Source: Rhizocola hellebori (GTDB lineage Bacteria; Actinomycetota; Actinomycetes; Mycobacteriales; Micromonosporaceae). From it: a stretch of DNA of 64,000 nucleotides. The position numbers and the translations under genes are program-made. The DNA is taken from contig NZ_BONY01000001.1 of the NCBI RefSeq assembly GCF_016862955.1, positions 124,001 through 188,000 on the forward strand, written 5' to 3'. Positions 53,301 to 60,353 of the stretch are shown here, piece after piece. The notes under the pieces were generated by a model. That model searched no databases and was not told the origin of the DNA. It saw nothing but the letters and a program-made list of their open reading frames with translations. Numbering within the stretch: the first letter of the stretch is position 1; each line of letters opens with the position of its first letter.

Positions 53301-54706
53301 CAGTTGGTCACGCCCGCGGGCGTCCACGGCGAAGCGATGTCATACACCCACATCCCGCTGCCGGTGTAGGTGGGACACGCACCCGACCACCCCAGGCTCA
53401 CCATCACCTGGCCAGACCAGATGCGGTAGCCGGGAGGGCTCCAGCCGACATTGTCGAACTTGAGAAGCGAGCGGGTCCGCCACGGCCCCGAGCTGTGATA
53501 GCCGACCCTCAGCTCCGAGGAGCCCGAGTTGTTGTTGGTACAGCAGCTGCTCGGATCCGACGTTTTCGTCTGCACGTAGGTCGATCCGGTCGCCACCGGG
53601 TACATCGTGGGGTCCATCCGGATCGGGAACACCCGTGCCGGGTCGGCGATCCAGGCCGGATCGGCCGACACCTTCAACGCGGGCCGGCCTCCTACCGTGA
53701 TGAGTTCGTAGGACACCGCATCCGAGCGCACGCCGTCCTCGACCGCGTCGGCCTTCGAGTCGCGCATCCACCCGTGCGGGATCGCCAACACCGCCGCGCC
53801 CGCCGAGTCGAGCAGATTCACCGAGCCGTCGGCTTGAAGCTGAGGCGTCAAACCCTTGAGCTTCAACGGAAAGACCCATTGCGTAGGCGCCTTTGCCGAC
53901 TTGAGGATGACGGTTTCTTTGATCTGCCCGTCTCCGGCGATCAGCTCCACATCGGTCCCCGGCAGGATGTCGGGGTAGGTGGCCATCGACCCGGACACGA
54001 CCGGCTCCACGCCGGCCGCGCCGACCAGCCCGTACTCGAGGCTTTGCCCGGTGGCGAGATTCAATGACGCCAACCGGTTCGCCGTGTCGGCGCCGGACAG
54101 TTCGCCGGCTTGCGCCTGCCCGGCCGTTGCTCCGCCGCCGAAGGCCGAAGTGCCCGCGCCGGCGAATTCCACCGACGAGCCACCGGCCCGAGTTCGCAAG
54201 CGGCCGTTGGCATCTCGGCGCAGCGAGACGTCGATGGGACGCCACAACCCGTCGCTGCCGCGGTAGTTCACCGGCCCGGAGTGAACCCGGCGGGTGATGG
54301 TGCCATCGGCGTTCTGGAAGACCTCCGTGGTCGCCGACGCGCCGTCCTGGATCCGGCGCGACGTCGCCGCGTCGAAACCCTTCCGGCTAGGCGTGGTCTG
54401 CACTCCGCTGACCTCGGCCGGCATCTTGTACCCGGGCACGTCAGGTGGCGCGGAACCCGAACCGCCGTTGGCGCGGGTGGCATCGGAGCCGACCGCGGTC
54501 GCGCGGCCGGCGGTGCCGTGGGCCTGCCGCGGCGTCTCCGGCCGGTCTTGCGCCCAGGCGAATGCAGAAGCGAAAAAGTCACGAATACCAGCTAGCGGAA
54601 ACGCTGTCCCACTGGGCGCCGGCGGTAATCCGATCGGCAATCCCAGCACCAGCAGCAGAATTACGGCTAGCGCAGCGCAGCAACGAACAGCCCAAGTGGA
54701 CCGCAT
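44330..54706 (-). CDS. Giant RHS/YD-repeat polymorphic toxin with LamG and HINT domains
   Basis: The 3458-residue protein starts with a hydrophobic export segment (VRCCAALAVILLLVLGLPIG). It continues with a DNRLRE-type/ wall-associated N-region, several LamG/concanavalin-like modules (for example around DGYFNGSISDFAFYTRPL and FKGTVDDLQAYQKAL), and dozens of YD repeats (YDAAGR, TYDYANRL) that build the RHS shell. The RHS core ends near DPLVNVDPTGHVP. A pretoxin HINT domain follows (CSFSPDTRVLMADG, TTEDHPFWN, LTVSDLHTYYVLAG, VLVHN), then a C-terminal toxin of about 125 residues (from SSGPCIVTPNRMSP to YCTNGTCA) with no motif I recognise. GGGAGGG precedes the ATG. HINT cleavage would release the tip. 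Confidence 0.92.
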   Translation of the reverse strand: MRSTWAVRCCAALAVILLLVLGLPIGLPPAPSGTAFPLAGIRDFFASAFAWAQDRPETPRQAHGTAGRATAVGSDATRANGGSGSAPPDVPGYKMPAEVSGVQTTPSRKGFDAATSRRIQDGASATTEVFQNADGTITRRVHSGPVNYRGSDGLWRPIDVSLRRDANGRLRTRAGGSSVEFAGAGTSAFGGGATAGQAQAGELSGADTANRLASLNLATGQSLEYGLVGAAGVEPVVSGSMATYPDILPGTDVELIAGDGQIKETVILKSAKAPTQWVFPLKLKGLTPQLQADGSVNLLDSAGAAVLAIPHGWMRDSKADAVEDGVRSDAVSYELITVGGRPALKVSADPAWIADPARVFPIRMDPTMYPVATGSTYVQTKTSDPSSCCTNNNSGSSELRVGYHSSGPWRTRSLLKFDNVGWSPPGYRIWSGQVMVSLGWSGACPTYTGSGMWVYDIASPWTPAGVTNWNNQPALGAEMGSSWGTPNSTVCNNHDPQSFNVGIWWGIPFNANGAAVLNRWTSGGTNNGVALLGDESSTSDTTWKKLSSINTNLKPYLELNYSLNAAPMIDTQYPEHGYATPTLTPELLVRGSDSDAFPLPVTYRFLVKEAVGSTFVDVADSGFSANTKWTVPAGKLSWGKTYVWTAQAWDGALASTNQSWKVLSTAVPQPPITSSLSQNGGKGFSAEIGNFTTSATDAQAASPGPALAIVRNYNTRDPRTGGMFGASWSTVLDAKATETPTTIVITYPSGQEVAFGRNPDGTTFTPPSGRFSELAAVAGGYALTDKDGTKYSFTQGTAPTFKLKSITDTNARGLALDYDGTGKLVSMTGASGRKLFFTIVNSRVTEVANDLAQKWTYTYTGSNLTKVCDPTTTTACTVYTYGPTWAYPATALNARPHTYLRLGEAAGIPGAASAVIDDFDTAAGVYQNVSQGQPGILTQSGTSAGFNGSNAHITLPQKVALTSSWQSVSMWFKTTGTGVLYSLQSASLAANPANGWNPVLYIGTDGKLRGEFYQGAGVPITTAAAVNNGNWHHVALTLSATTQDMYLDGQLIGTLTGVADIAFGTNAIIGSGKWALWPQTSGNDGYFNGSISDFAFYTRPLRAAEVTGMWDAGRVAASSLTRITRPSTGITAQVEYQAGTSVVTKVTDADNGQWTIGAPTVAGSSLPYTSAVMSGAPVDHYRLVGSAANELNGATATASAVTFGSFDGPFGAKAASFNNSYIQANSTTIDTSKSFSMSGWVYLTDKTVQRAAISFEGNRIYSALLYHDPSSDRYRFMVSQNDVDSPTTFSASALDSTALNTWTHLAGVYDKTQGKITLYVNGVPQNTVAVPSIFAAGPLSLGRFKYAGGQYGPWAGHIAEVATYRNALTAAQVEAQYAARTLDPITGQPVAVPAKTISVTGPAATGPQATTTSYIYDVLAGGRQVQQVDPLGGRTVFGYDEKGFLQSTVDANGNMTVLQRESRGNVKTSTTCQDRSENKCSTVYNSYHLGAANDPCNDQIEAVRDPRSSSDTDNAYRTAYAYDAACNRISVTDPLGRVATTAYTTTGIKGLPTTVTSPNGGTTTSTYYANGDLLQSTDAAGLATVFEYDAVGRMTKKTVKADGGDLVTTFTYDAYGRVQTQTDPAMYDRVNSSILHTKKTTTTYDLDGHTTSVKSEDLTGGDGWREVKFGYNTLGQQTTQTDAMNLVTTTEYDLSGRPVKTTKPDGVATAIAYDKNGNKITTTLVGWTGDPNNPTAAADLVTERRAYDPGGRLASVTDARNYLTTYTYTDNNLPVTVTREDGPTKFVLEANTYDAAGNPLTKTTNNGATLTSFVVDAASRKTSATLDAAGVNRTTTFSYGLDDNVITTRVSAASGQQTIEAAYDLAGRQTSKTVTAGGSGGLAGRWKLDNDTADAFGNSPATATGVTWSAERGGSAVFDGTTTQIDMAGPVLDSAQSFTISAWAKLADKASTRVIAGQWGQTRLAFNLEYSSFYDRWAMVVGSGDPGTSLVARSDVTPTLNTWTHLTGVYNAAAKTLVLYVNGVAQANSLSNITMWPSKGVFCLSCLGGSKFKGTVDDLQAYQKALTPAEILAVYNGTAPTATTAQRTSWQLDKRGLATSMTDPNGSRTYAEYDAAGRQTETKLPAVASEESGGTPVTVFRVSTIGYNTFGDQVAVKDPRGLISTFVVDANGRVTEAHKPSYTAPGSSTPIDSVAKTEYFNNGLVKKTIDPLNNATTYIYDQLGRLASTTAPDLGVSRFGYTLNGQQSSVTDPTGVRAEATYDYMERVLTSTEVVASPPASYITNYSYHVNGWLATVTPPGPGRSAITYTHNNAGDLTRVVDGAGVAVDYSYDFAARKTATKLADNSQQTLRYDDFGRVDRQQTLDPGGAVYSTVLATFDKNNNTLSVNDARTNTTTFTYDALNQLIRTIEPISSSDSITSTFGYDIAGNPTRFTDGRGYHYVTTYNTWNLPESRIEPPTNAHPNAVDRTFTIKYNAAGLAVGQTLPGGVSTTQTYDTAGRPKTTTGTGAQAATTDRVLDYDLAGRLKSASGSGGTNNFIYDGRGKLASTTGPSGASSFSYTPDGLLASCTDAAGLTSYTYDTGARLDTVTNTAAGIALDYNYNNLSQVTQITYGSNQNRRLLGYRTDGSQRLETDEVKTSGGTSLGKITYGWDKNGNLTSKNTTGFTGAATNVYTYDYANRLTSWNGASYLWDKSGNRLQAGLRNFTYDERNRLKTADGTNYAYTPRGTMLSATTGTVTLPTETDAFGRVIRQYSTGTGYSSYEYDGLDRMVRAGFKYTALGNQLAEDPTAKYVHGPAGDLLGVKPTGAGVYAWTDLHSDVVAQFGATSATFTGSTTYDPFGKTLASTGMQGSLGFQSGWSDTATGRVNMHARWYNTDTGQFDTRDTIDVSPVPASVGGNKYGYGNANPLVNVDPTGHVPMVTGSEVEEAQYLESHPAEAKVIKKIKKAARIAAIKSSMIAATPPPSSGGPGAYTIKDGACHGGFVEDSEGVGLIVCEGGVSNLDDYLTGKFTFDNEVNCGTALENQSALENWNVDKSLYTSVPYCGTVLKHGHKWSLDDYSREMFGVPFAQLGEEDKAAVLRGSYCELNPTMCGGGGETVGEVFEFLLSLVPVVGTVIDGMKCAAGERDACVWTAIGLIPLGGLAKLAKMGRLGAAIANSLGADAKALKGLEDLKISRGGAFCSFSPDTRVLMADGNSKALADVRIGDKVHASDPETGESGGRTITAVWIHDDSFVELEVDGKVVRTTEDHPFWNDTDQEWQRADELDRGDLLIAADGRRVPVTSSAVKPTTEGLAYNLTVSDLHTYYVLAGATPVLVHNSSGPCIVTPNRMSPTEAAHAKELGDYAGAGNFVGQTAPNMPGIDGWMDSIPTSLKDVTGASPTAVFRHASKAESQLRNAGYSNGIVSIRASNVSDAVMRDFIAKGNFADITTQGTVGQIFIKTDSGWIYCTNGTCA

Positions 54707-55008
54707 TTTGTCCCTCCCCGTTTAGGACAACATCGGTTCATCGATATGGAGACCGCAGTCTGCCCGACGGGACCGCACCGCCACAAGACCCTGTCGCCAT
54801 TGTCCGATTTAAATTTGGTACAGGGACAGCCGTTGATGTCGAGATTGGACTCGCCCATCGCGCGTATATCGAACCCGGGCATTGCCAGAAGGGGCCTGAT
54901 CAGCACTTTACACCCGTTTGGGTGAATTGTCCCGTTCTGTCGGGACGGCCCGGTAGCGATCACTGAATGATCCATTTGGTAATGACCAACCGCTTCACCG
55001 GGGGCAAC
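54707..55008. promoter_or_regulatory. Divergent intergenic region with a hairpin/operator-like palindrome
   Basis: This 302-bp gap separates the RHS toxin (minus) from the DUF4394 gene (plus). It is less GC-rich than the genes. A palindrome GTCCCG-TTCTGT-CGGGAC lies at 54929-54946 and could be an operator for the plus-strand gene. No RNA gene or ORF of interest is seen. Confidence 0.5.
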
Positions 55009-55863
55009 ATGAAGCTACGTCCAACGCACCTACTAGCGCTCACCGCGGCGGCCTCAATCGGGCTCGCCACACCCGCAATCGCCTATGGCGCACCGGGAGA
55101 AACCGAAACGCCGGTCACGACCGAAGCACCGGTTCGCCTCGGGATCGGCCTGACCACCGCGCAGCACCTCGTCACGTTCAAGGTGAACGACCCGTGGACC
55201 GCCGAGGACATCGGCGAGATCTCCGGTCTCGTCGGCGACGAAGACATCGTCGGCATCGACTACCGCGTGCAAGACGGGCTGCTTTACGGCCTTGGCAACG
55301 CGGGCGGCGTCTACACCTTCGAAGGCGTCGTGGGCACCAAAGTCAGCCAGCTGTCGGTGGCCCTGACGGGCGCCTTCTGGGGTGTGGACTTCAACCCGGT
55401 CGACGGCTTGCTGCGCGTCGTCAGTGACAACGGCCAGAACCTGATCCACGACCTCGAGACCGCCGACGCCGACCCCCTCACCGACGGCAACACCGTCGAG
55501 GAGGCGGCGCTCGAGGCATCGGCCATCGCTTACGAGAACATCGACAGCGATGCCACCACGGGTACCAGGCTGCTGGACATAGACACCGATCTCAACCAGA
55601 CGTCCCACCAGTCCACGGACACCGAAGGGGTGCTGACGCTGGTTGGCCCGCTCGGGATCGACGTTCAGGACAACGCCGGCTTTGACATCTACTCCACCCT
55701 CGACGCCAACGGCGCTGCCGCGTCCAACAAGGGCGTGGCCGCGCTTTCCTACGCGGGCGTTTTCGGCCTGTACGACATCGATCTCGTGACCGGTGCCGCC
55801 AAGGCGATCTGTGACTTCCCCGACGAGCTTCAGGTGACCGACCTCGCGGTGCAGCTGAGCTGA
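55009..55863 (+). CDS. Secreted DUF4394 protein
   Basis: The 284-residue protein has a Sec signal peptide (MKLRPTHLLALTAAASIGLATPAIAYGA, cleavage after about residue 28). A beta-propeller-like DUF4394 domain follows with repeated D..VGIDYR, WGVDFNPVDGLLRVVSDNG and ALSYAG elements. Function of the family is unknown; it is often exported and stress-linked. I prefer ATG 55009 because the signal peptide begins there, though the frame is open from 54967. A strong hairpin ends the gene. Confidence 0.85.
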   Translation: MKLRPTHLLALTAAASIGLATPAIAYGAPGETETPVTTEAPVRLGIGLTTAQHLVTFKVNDPWTAEDIGEISGLVGDEDIVGIDYRVQDGLLYGLGNAGGVYTFEGVVGTKVSQLSVALTGAFWGVDFNPVDGLLRVVSDNGQNLIHDLETADADPLTDGNTVEEAALEASAIAYENIDSDATTGTRLLDIDTDLNQTSHQSTDTEGVLTLVGPLGIDVQDNAGFDIYSTLDANGAAASNKGVAALSYAGVFGLYDIDLVTGAAKAICDFPDELQVTDLAVQLS

Positions 55864-55878
55864 AAGACGAAGAGCGAG

Positions 55879-55906
55879 CGGGCTTCCCGGGACGCCGGGA
55901 GGCCCG
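55879..55906 (+). terminator. Hairpin terminator after DUF4394 gene
   Basis: CGGGCTTCCCGG (55879-55890) pairs over 12 positions (one T-G) with CCGGGAGGCCCG (55895-55906) around GACG. The T-tract is poor, as is usual in actinomycetes. Confidence 0.75.
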
Positions 55907-55988
55907 TTCGCCCATTCGGGGAGAGAATGGCATCTCATGATTTGGCCGAATTAAGATGAATTCTGACTATTCGGGTATAAAGAAAGCC

Positions 55989-56387
55989 ATGAGCCAGTTC
56001 AAAGGTTTCGCCAACGTGGTCTACCCAACCGACGATCTTCAGGCCAGCGTGGCCGCCTGGACCGCCATCCTCGACCAAGAGCCGGCCTTCGTCGGCGACG
56101 ATTTCGCCGGGTTCACCGGCAAAGGCGTGGAGGTCGCCCTCTCCTCGGCACCGTGGGTGGATCACCCGCTCGTGTTCTGGAAGGTCGACAACCTGGAAGA
56201 GGCGCGCGAGGAGCTGATCTCCCGCGGCGCTGTGCCCATGGGCGAAGTGGCCGACGGCTCGCTGGCCGAGCTGGGCACCGCCAAGATCACCAATGGTGAT
56301 CCGAAGACGGGCATCGTGGATGTGGGCGCCGGCAAGCTTGCTGTGCTCAAGGCGGCCGACGGAAATCTCGTCGCCCTCACCAGCTGA
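55989..56387 (+). CDS. VOC-family protein
   Basis: The 132-residue protein has the glyoxalase-like fold: MSQFKGFANVVYPTDDLQAS at the start and FWKVDNLEEAREELISRGA in the middle, ending KLAVLKAADGNLVALTS. Ligand unknown. A TATAAA -10 ends 8 bp before ATG 55989, favouring this start over 55956. It is followed after 18 bp by a hydrolase gene. Confidence 0.8.
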   Translation: MSQFKGFANVVYPTDDLQASVAAWTAILDQEPAFVGDDFAGFTGKGVEVALSSAPWVDHPLVFWKVDNLEEAREELISRGAVPMGEVADGSLAELGTAKITNGDPKTGIVDVGAGKLAVLKAADGNLVALTS

Positions 56388-56405
56388 AAGGGATAGCCTT
56401 CGCCG

Positions 56406-57167
56406 GTGGACGTCTACGTAGAAGATCAGGGCACCGGCGAAGCTGTCATTCTGGCCCACGCCGGGGTGACCGACAGCCGCATCTGGGATCTGGCCGTGCC
56501 CGCCTTGCTGGGCCGCGGCTACCGGGTCATTCGCTATGACCTTCCCGGCTACGGCCGCTCGCCCCGGCCGACCGAGTTTTTCTCCCTCGTCGAGCTGGCG
56601 CTGCGCGTGCTCGACGACGCGAAGGTGGATGTCGCGCACTGGGTGGGGCTGTCCCAGGGCGGCGCCACCGGAGCCGATGTGGCCCTTGCCGCACCGCACC
56701 GGCTGAAGTCACTTTCCCTTGTCGCGCCAGGCCTTTCTGGGTACCAGTGGCCGCCGCGCGAATACAGCGCCGCGATGATCGCCGCGGATGAGCGGGGCGA
56801 CGCCCACGGCGTGGCGGTCGAGGTGCTCCGGCGGTGGGGGATCATGTCCTTCGACGCCGACGGCGAGCTCATCGCCGACCCCGCCTCGCAAACCCTGCTG
56901 GACCAAGCGGACTGGCTCAACACCGAGGAGGACTTCCAGCGCGAGGAGCCTTCGGCCGTCGAGCGGCTGGGCGAGATCGCCGCACCCACCCTCGTCGTGC
57001 TCGGCGACCGCGATGTGGACACCATCACCGACATCGGAAACCTTTACGCGGCAACGATTCCGAATGCCCGGCTGGAGATGCTGACCGGCGCGGACCACCT
57101 GTTGCCGCTGCGCGTGCCGGAGCGGCTGCACGCCCTGCTGTTCGAGCACCTCGAGGCGAGCAAGTAG
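56406..57167 (+). CDS. Alpha/beta hydrolase
   Basis: The 253-residue protein starts with the GTG at 56406 and shows the fold's oxyanion strand ILAHAGVTDSR, nucleophile Ser in GLSQGGATG, Asp in VLGDRDVDT and His in GADHLLPL. It may be an esterase or epoxide-hydrolase-like enzyme; substrate unknown. Probably co-transcribed with the VOC gene. Confidence 0.88.
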   Translation: MDVYVEDQGTGEAVILAHAGVTDSRIWDLAVPALLGRGYRVIRYDLPGYGRSPRPTEFFSLVELALRVLDDAKVDVAHWVGLSQGGATGADVALAAPHRLKSLSLVAPGLSGYQWPPREYSAAMIAADERGDAHGVAVEVLRRWGIMSFDADGELIADPASQTLLDQADWLNTEEDFQREEPSAVERLGEIAAPTLVVLGDRDVDTITDIGNLYAATIPNARLEMLTGADHLLPLRVPERLHALLFEHLEASK

Positions 57168-57196
57168 CAGATGAACGTTGCGGCTGAAGGCCCCGG

Positions 57197-57985
57197 CTAG
57201 CCGCGCAGCGCGGTGGCAGTCCTGGCGTCGGCGGGGAAGAACGACTCGATGGAAAGCTCGGCCACGGTGATGTCCAGCGGGGTGCCAAATGTGGTGAGAA
57301 CGCTGAAGAAGGCCAGCTCCCCGCCCTCGTGGCGCACCCGCAGCGGCACCACGATGTCGCCCGGCCCGGGCAGCTCGACGTGGGGTTCCGGCTGATCGCA
57401 AGGGTAGGCGCTGAGCTCGGCGTAAAGCTCGGCCAGCTGCTCGCCCGCGGCGAAGCCGGTTTGCCGGCGCAGCCGGGCCAGCAGGTGCGCCCGCCACTCC
57501 CCCAGGTTGACTATTCGCGGCGCCAGACCGTCGGGATGCAGGCTGGCTCTGAGCACATTGGACGGTGGCTGCAGCAGGTGGGCGGCTATCCCGGTCATGA
57601 AGACGCCGGCCGCGCCGTTGGCGTCGACCAGGTTCCACTCGCGGTCCACCACGATCGCCGGATAGGGCTCGTGCCCGGCGATCACCTGCGCGATCGCGGC
57701 CCGCACCTGTGTCATGTGCGGTGAGGACAGCGGGGTCTGGGCGTAGACGGGCGCGTAGCCGGCGGTCAGCAGGAGCTGGTTGCGTTCCCGCAGCGGCACA
57801 TCGAGCTGGTCGGCCAGGCGCAGCACCATCTCGCGGCTGGGCTGGGAGCGCCCGGTTTCCACGAAGCTGAGATGGCGGGTGGACACCCCGGACAGCGAGG
57901 AAAGCTCCAGCTGGCTGAGCCGCCGTTCCTCCCGCCACCGCCGCAGCAGCTGCCCCACCGGACGATGTTCGGTCGCCACCGCCAT
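57197..57985 (-). CDS. XRE-family regulator with MmyB-like ligand domain
   Basis: The 262-residue protein has an N-terminal Cro/C1-type helix-turn-helix (LLRRWREERRLSQLELSSLSGVSTRHLSFVE pattern, with RSQPSREMV) and a C-terminal MmyB-like PAS-related domain (AIVVDREWNLVDANGAA, LRASLHPDGLAPRIVNLGEWRAHL). Regulators of this type control an adjacent divergent gene, here the membrane protein at 58037. GGGAGG lies close to ATG 57985; an upstream ATG at 58009 is an alternative. Confidence 0.88.
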   Translation of the reverse strand: MAVATEHRPVGQLLRRWREERRLSQLELSSLSGVSTRHLSFVETGRSQPSREMVLRLADQLDVPLRERNQLLLTAGYAPVYAQTPLSSPHMTQVRAAIAQVIAGHEPYPAIVVDREWNLVDANGAAGVFMTGIAAHLLQPPSNVLRASLHPDGLAPRIVNLGEWRAHLLARLRRQTGFAAGEQLAELYAELSAYPCDQPEPHVELPGPGDIVVPLRVRHEGGELAFFSVLTTFGTPLDITVAELSIESFFPADARTATALRG

Positions 57986-58036
57986 TACCTCCCGGGTAAT
58001 CGACAACATGACCCCACTGCCGAGATCGTAGGCGGC

Positions 58037-58450
58037 ATGACGATGACACGGAACATTGAACAGACGAATTCGCTGCGCATAGCGCTGAAAGCAGACGCGA
58101 CCGCCTCGGCGGCGATGGGCCTGCTCCTGCTGGTCGCCGGTGGGTGGCTTGCCGAGCCGCTCGGCGTGGGCAAAGGTCTGCTGGTGGAGGCCGGCATCGT
58201 GCTGGTGGTCTTCGCGGCCTTCGTGCTGTGGACCGGCCTGCGGGCCGTGCCGAGCCGGGGCGCGGTGCGAGCCATCGTGGTGGTCAACGGGCTGTGGGTG
58301 GTGGCCAGTGTGGCGACCGCTTTCGCCGCCTGGCTTCCGCTGACCACGCTGGGAACCCTGTTCGTCCTCGCACAGGCGGCCGCCGTGCTCGTGCTGGCGC
58401 TCTGGCAGGTCATCGCCTCCGGGCGGGCGGTCCTCTCGCCCGGAACGTGA
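58037..58450 (+). CDS. Small four-helix membrane protein
   Basis: The 137-residue protein has four hydrophobic helices (ASAAMGLLLLVAGGWLAEPL, GIVLVVFAAFVLWTGL, AIVVVNGLWVVASVATAF, FVLAQAAAVLVLALW). Not assigned to a function. Divergent pairing with the MmyB-type regulator suggests it is that regulator's target. Confidence 0.7.
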   Translation: MTMTRNIEQTNSLRIALKADATASAAMGLLLLVAGGWLAEPLGVGKGLLVEAGIVLVVFAAFVLWTGLRAVPSRGAVRAIVVVNGLWVVASVATAFAAWLPLTTLGTLFVLAQAAAVLVLALWQVIASGRAVLSPGT

Positions 58451-58481
58451 CAAGCGGCCGGCGCGGCCTACGATCCATGCC

Positions 58482-59939
58482 GTGAGGTATTTGATGACGG
58501 CGCCCGCCTGGTTCGCGGCGTTCGCAGTGGCCACCATCGGCGCCGTCATCCGGATAGCCAACCTGGGCTCGCCCAACAGCGAGATATTCGATGAGGTTCA
58601 TTACGTCGGCGACGCCAACGACATGCTCACCCGCGGCGTGGAGTGGGACGTCATCGGCAACGGCCCGGCCTACGTGGTGCACCCGCCGCTGGGCAAATGG
58701 ATGATCGCGGCCGGGATCAAGGCCTTCGGCTACGACAGCTTCGGCTGGCGGATAGGGGCCGCGGTCATCGGCGTCGCCACCATCCTGATGATCACGCGGG
58801 TGGCGCATCGCCTCTTCGGCTCCCTCGTGCTGGGATGCGCCGCCGGGCTGCTGATGGCCTTTGACGGCATGCACTTCGTGCTCTCGCGGTCGGCGCTACT
58901 GGACATCTTCCTGATGTTCTTCGTGCTGGCCGCTTTCGGCGCGCTCGTGCTCGATCGCGACCAGCGCCGCGAGCGATGGGCCCGCTTCGTCGCCGACGGC
59001 GGCGACCCGGGCGCGAGCGGCCCGGCCAGCCGGCCCGCGTTTGCGGTGCCCTGGTGGCGGCTGGCCTCCGCGGCGCTGCTGGGCTGCGCGACCGGGGTCA
59101 AGTGGAGCGCGCTGGCGTTCCTGCCCGCGCTGCTGATTCTGGTGATGTGGTGGGAAATCGGGGTGCGCCGTCGCCATGGCGCGCGCCGCCCGGTGCTCGA
59201 CGCCTTCCTCGACGAGCTGCTCTGGCTGGTCGTCTGCTTCGCCATCGTGGTGGTGGTGTACCTGGCCACCTGGTCGGGATGGTTCCTGACCGACACCGGT
59301 TACTACCGCCATTGGCTGCGCGATCGTGGGCTGTCCGAGCCGTTCTTCTTCGGCGACCTGAGAAACCTCATCGAGTACCACCATGCCGCGCTGCAGTTCC
59401 ATCTGCAGCTCGACGACGCGCACCCGTTCGCCTCCCCGGCCTGGACCTGGCTGGTGCTCGGGCGATCGCTGCCGTTCTACATCGACCGCTCTGTCCCATG
59501 TGGAGCGACGGACTGCATCGCCGAGATAGTCCTGCTCGGTACCCCGCTGCTGTGGTGGAGTTTCCTGCCCGCGCTGCTGCTCACGGCTTGGTTCGGCGTC
59601 GCCCGGCGGGACTGGCGGGCCGGGGCCATCCTGGTGATGTCCGCATTCGCTCTCGTGCCATGGTTCTTCTTCTCCACCCGCACGATGTTCTACTTCTACG
59701 CCCTTCCGGCCGAGCCTTTCCTCATCCTCGCGGTCGTCTTCACGCTGGGCATGCTGGCCTCCTCGCCGCGCGGGATGCCGCAGGACTTCGCCCGCCTGCA
59801 GACCGGCACCGTGATCGCCGGTGCGTTCGTGATTCTGGTGGTGCTGAATTTCGCGTTCTTCTTCCCCATCTACAGCGGGGAATCGATTCCGACCCTGGAC
59901 TGGGCCAAGCGAATGTGGCTGGGCAATCGCTGGGCCTGA
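58482..59939 (+). CDS. Dolichyl-phosphate-mannose--protein mannosyltransferase (PMT/GT39)
   Basis: The 485-residue membrane protein has the GT39/GT-C layout: catalytic acidic pair in the first external loop (EIFDEVHYVGDA), HPPLGKWMI, and about ten membrane helices. It transfers mannose from polyprenyl-phosphomannose to Ser/Thr of exported proteins. The GTG at 58482 follows the previous gene by 31 bp. Length matches actinobacterial Pmt proteins. Confidence 0.92.
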   Translation: MRYLMTAPAWFAAFAVATIGAVIRIANLGSPNSEIFDEVHYVGDANDMLTRGVEWDVIGNGPAYVVHPPLGKWMIAAGIKAFGYDSFGWRIGAAVIGVATILMITRVAHRLFGSLVLGCAAGLLMAFDGMHFVLSRSALLDIFLMFFVLAAFGALVLDRDQRRERWARFVADGGDPGASGPASRPAFAVPWWRLASAALLGCATGVKWSALAFLPALLILVMWWEIGVRRRHGARRPVLDAFLDELLWLVVCFAIVVVVYLATWSGWFLTDTGYYRHWLRDRGLSEPFFFGDLRNLIEYHHAALQFHLQLDDAHPFASPAWTWLVLGRSLPFYIDRSVPCGATDCIAEIVLLGTPLLWWSFLPALLLTAWFGVARRDWRAGAILVMSAFALVPWFFFSTRTMFYFYALPAEPFLILAVVFTLGMLASSPRGMPQDFARLQTGTVIAGAFVILVVLNFAFFFPIYSGESIPTLDWAKRMWLGNRWA

Positions 59940-59945
59940 CCCGGC

Positions 59946-60353
59946 TCAGAGCGCGAAGACCACGGTCACGCAGGTGCCGGGATCACGGGAAGTGATGGTG
60001 CATTCGTCGGTGAGCTGGCGCACGATCCACAGACCGCGGCCGCCGTCACCGGTGAGCGGCACCTGTTCCCGCCCGGCGACCTCCGGGTCGGCTATCCCCG
60101 GCCCGTTGTCGGTGACCTCGCAGTAGACCCTGGCGTCCGAGCGCCAGAGCCGGATGTGGCCGTGCCCGTCGCTGTGCCGGATGACATTGGTAACAAGCTC
60201 GGTCGCCACCACCAGCAAATGCCCGAGCCTTGGCCCTTCCAGGCCCAGGCGCATGCCGTGTGCGGCCAGCGCGGCCCTCAGCGCGTAGAGCCGGTCGGCG
60301 GTGAACCCGATGGACAGACCGGCCTGTTCGCGGGTGTTGTCCCGGGCGTTCAC
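59946..60353 (-). CDS. RsbW-type anti-sigma / ATP-binding regulatory kinase
   Basis: The 135-residue protein is a single GHKL ATPase domain: LLVVATELVTNVIRHSDGHG (N-box), DNGPGIADP (G1) and GDGGRGLWIVRQL (G2). Such proteins bind sigma factors or STAS anti-sigma antagonists. The GTG start overlaps the stop of the MEDS-STAS gene (GTGA), so the two probably work together in a partner-switch. Confidence 0.88.
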   Translation of the reverse strand: MNARDNTREQAGLSIGFTADRLYALRAALAAHGMRLGLEGPRLGHLLVVATELVTNVIRHSDGHGHIRLWRSDARVYCEVTDNGPGIADPEVAGREQVPLTGDGGRGLWIVRQLTDECTITSRDPGTCVTVVFAL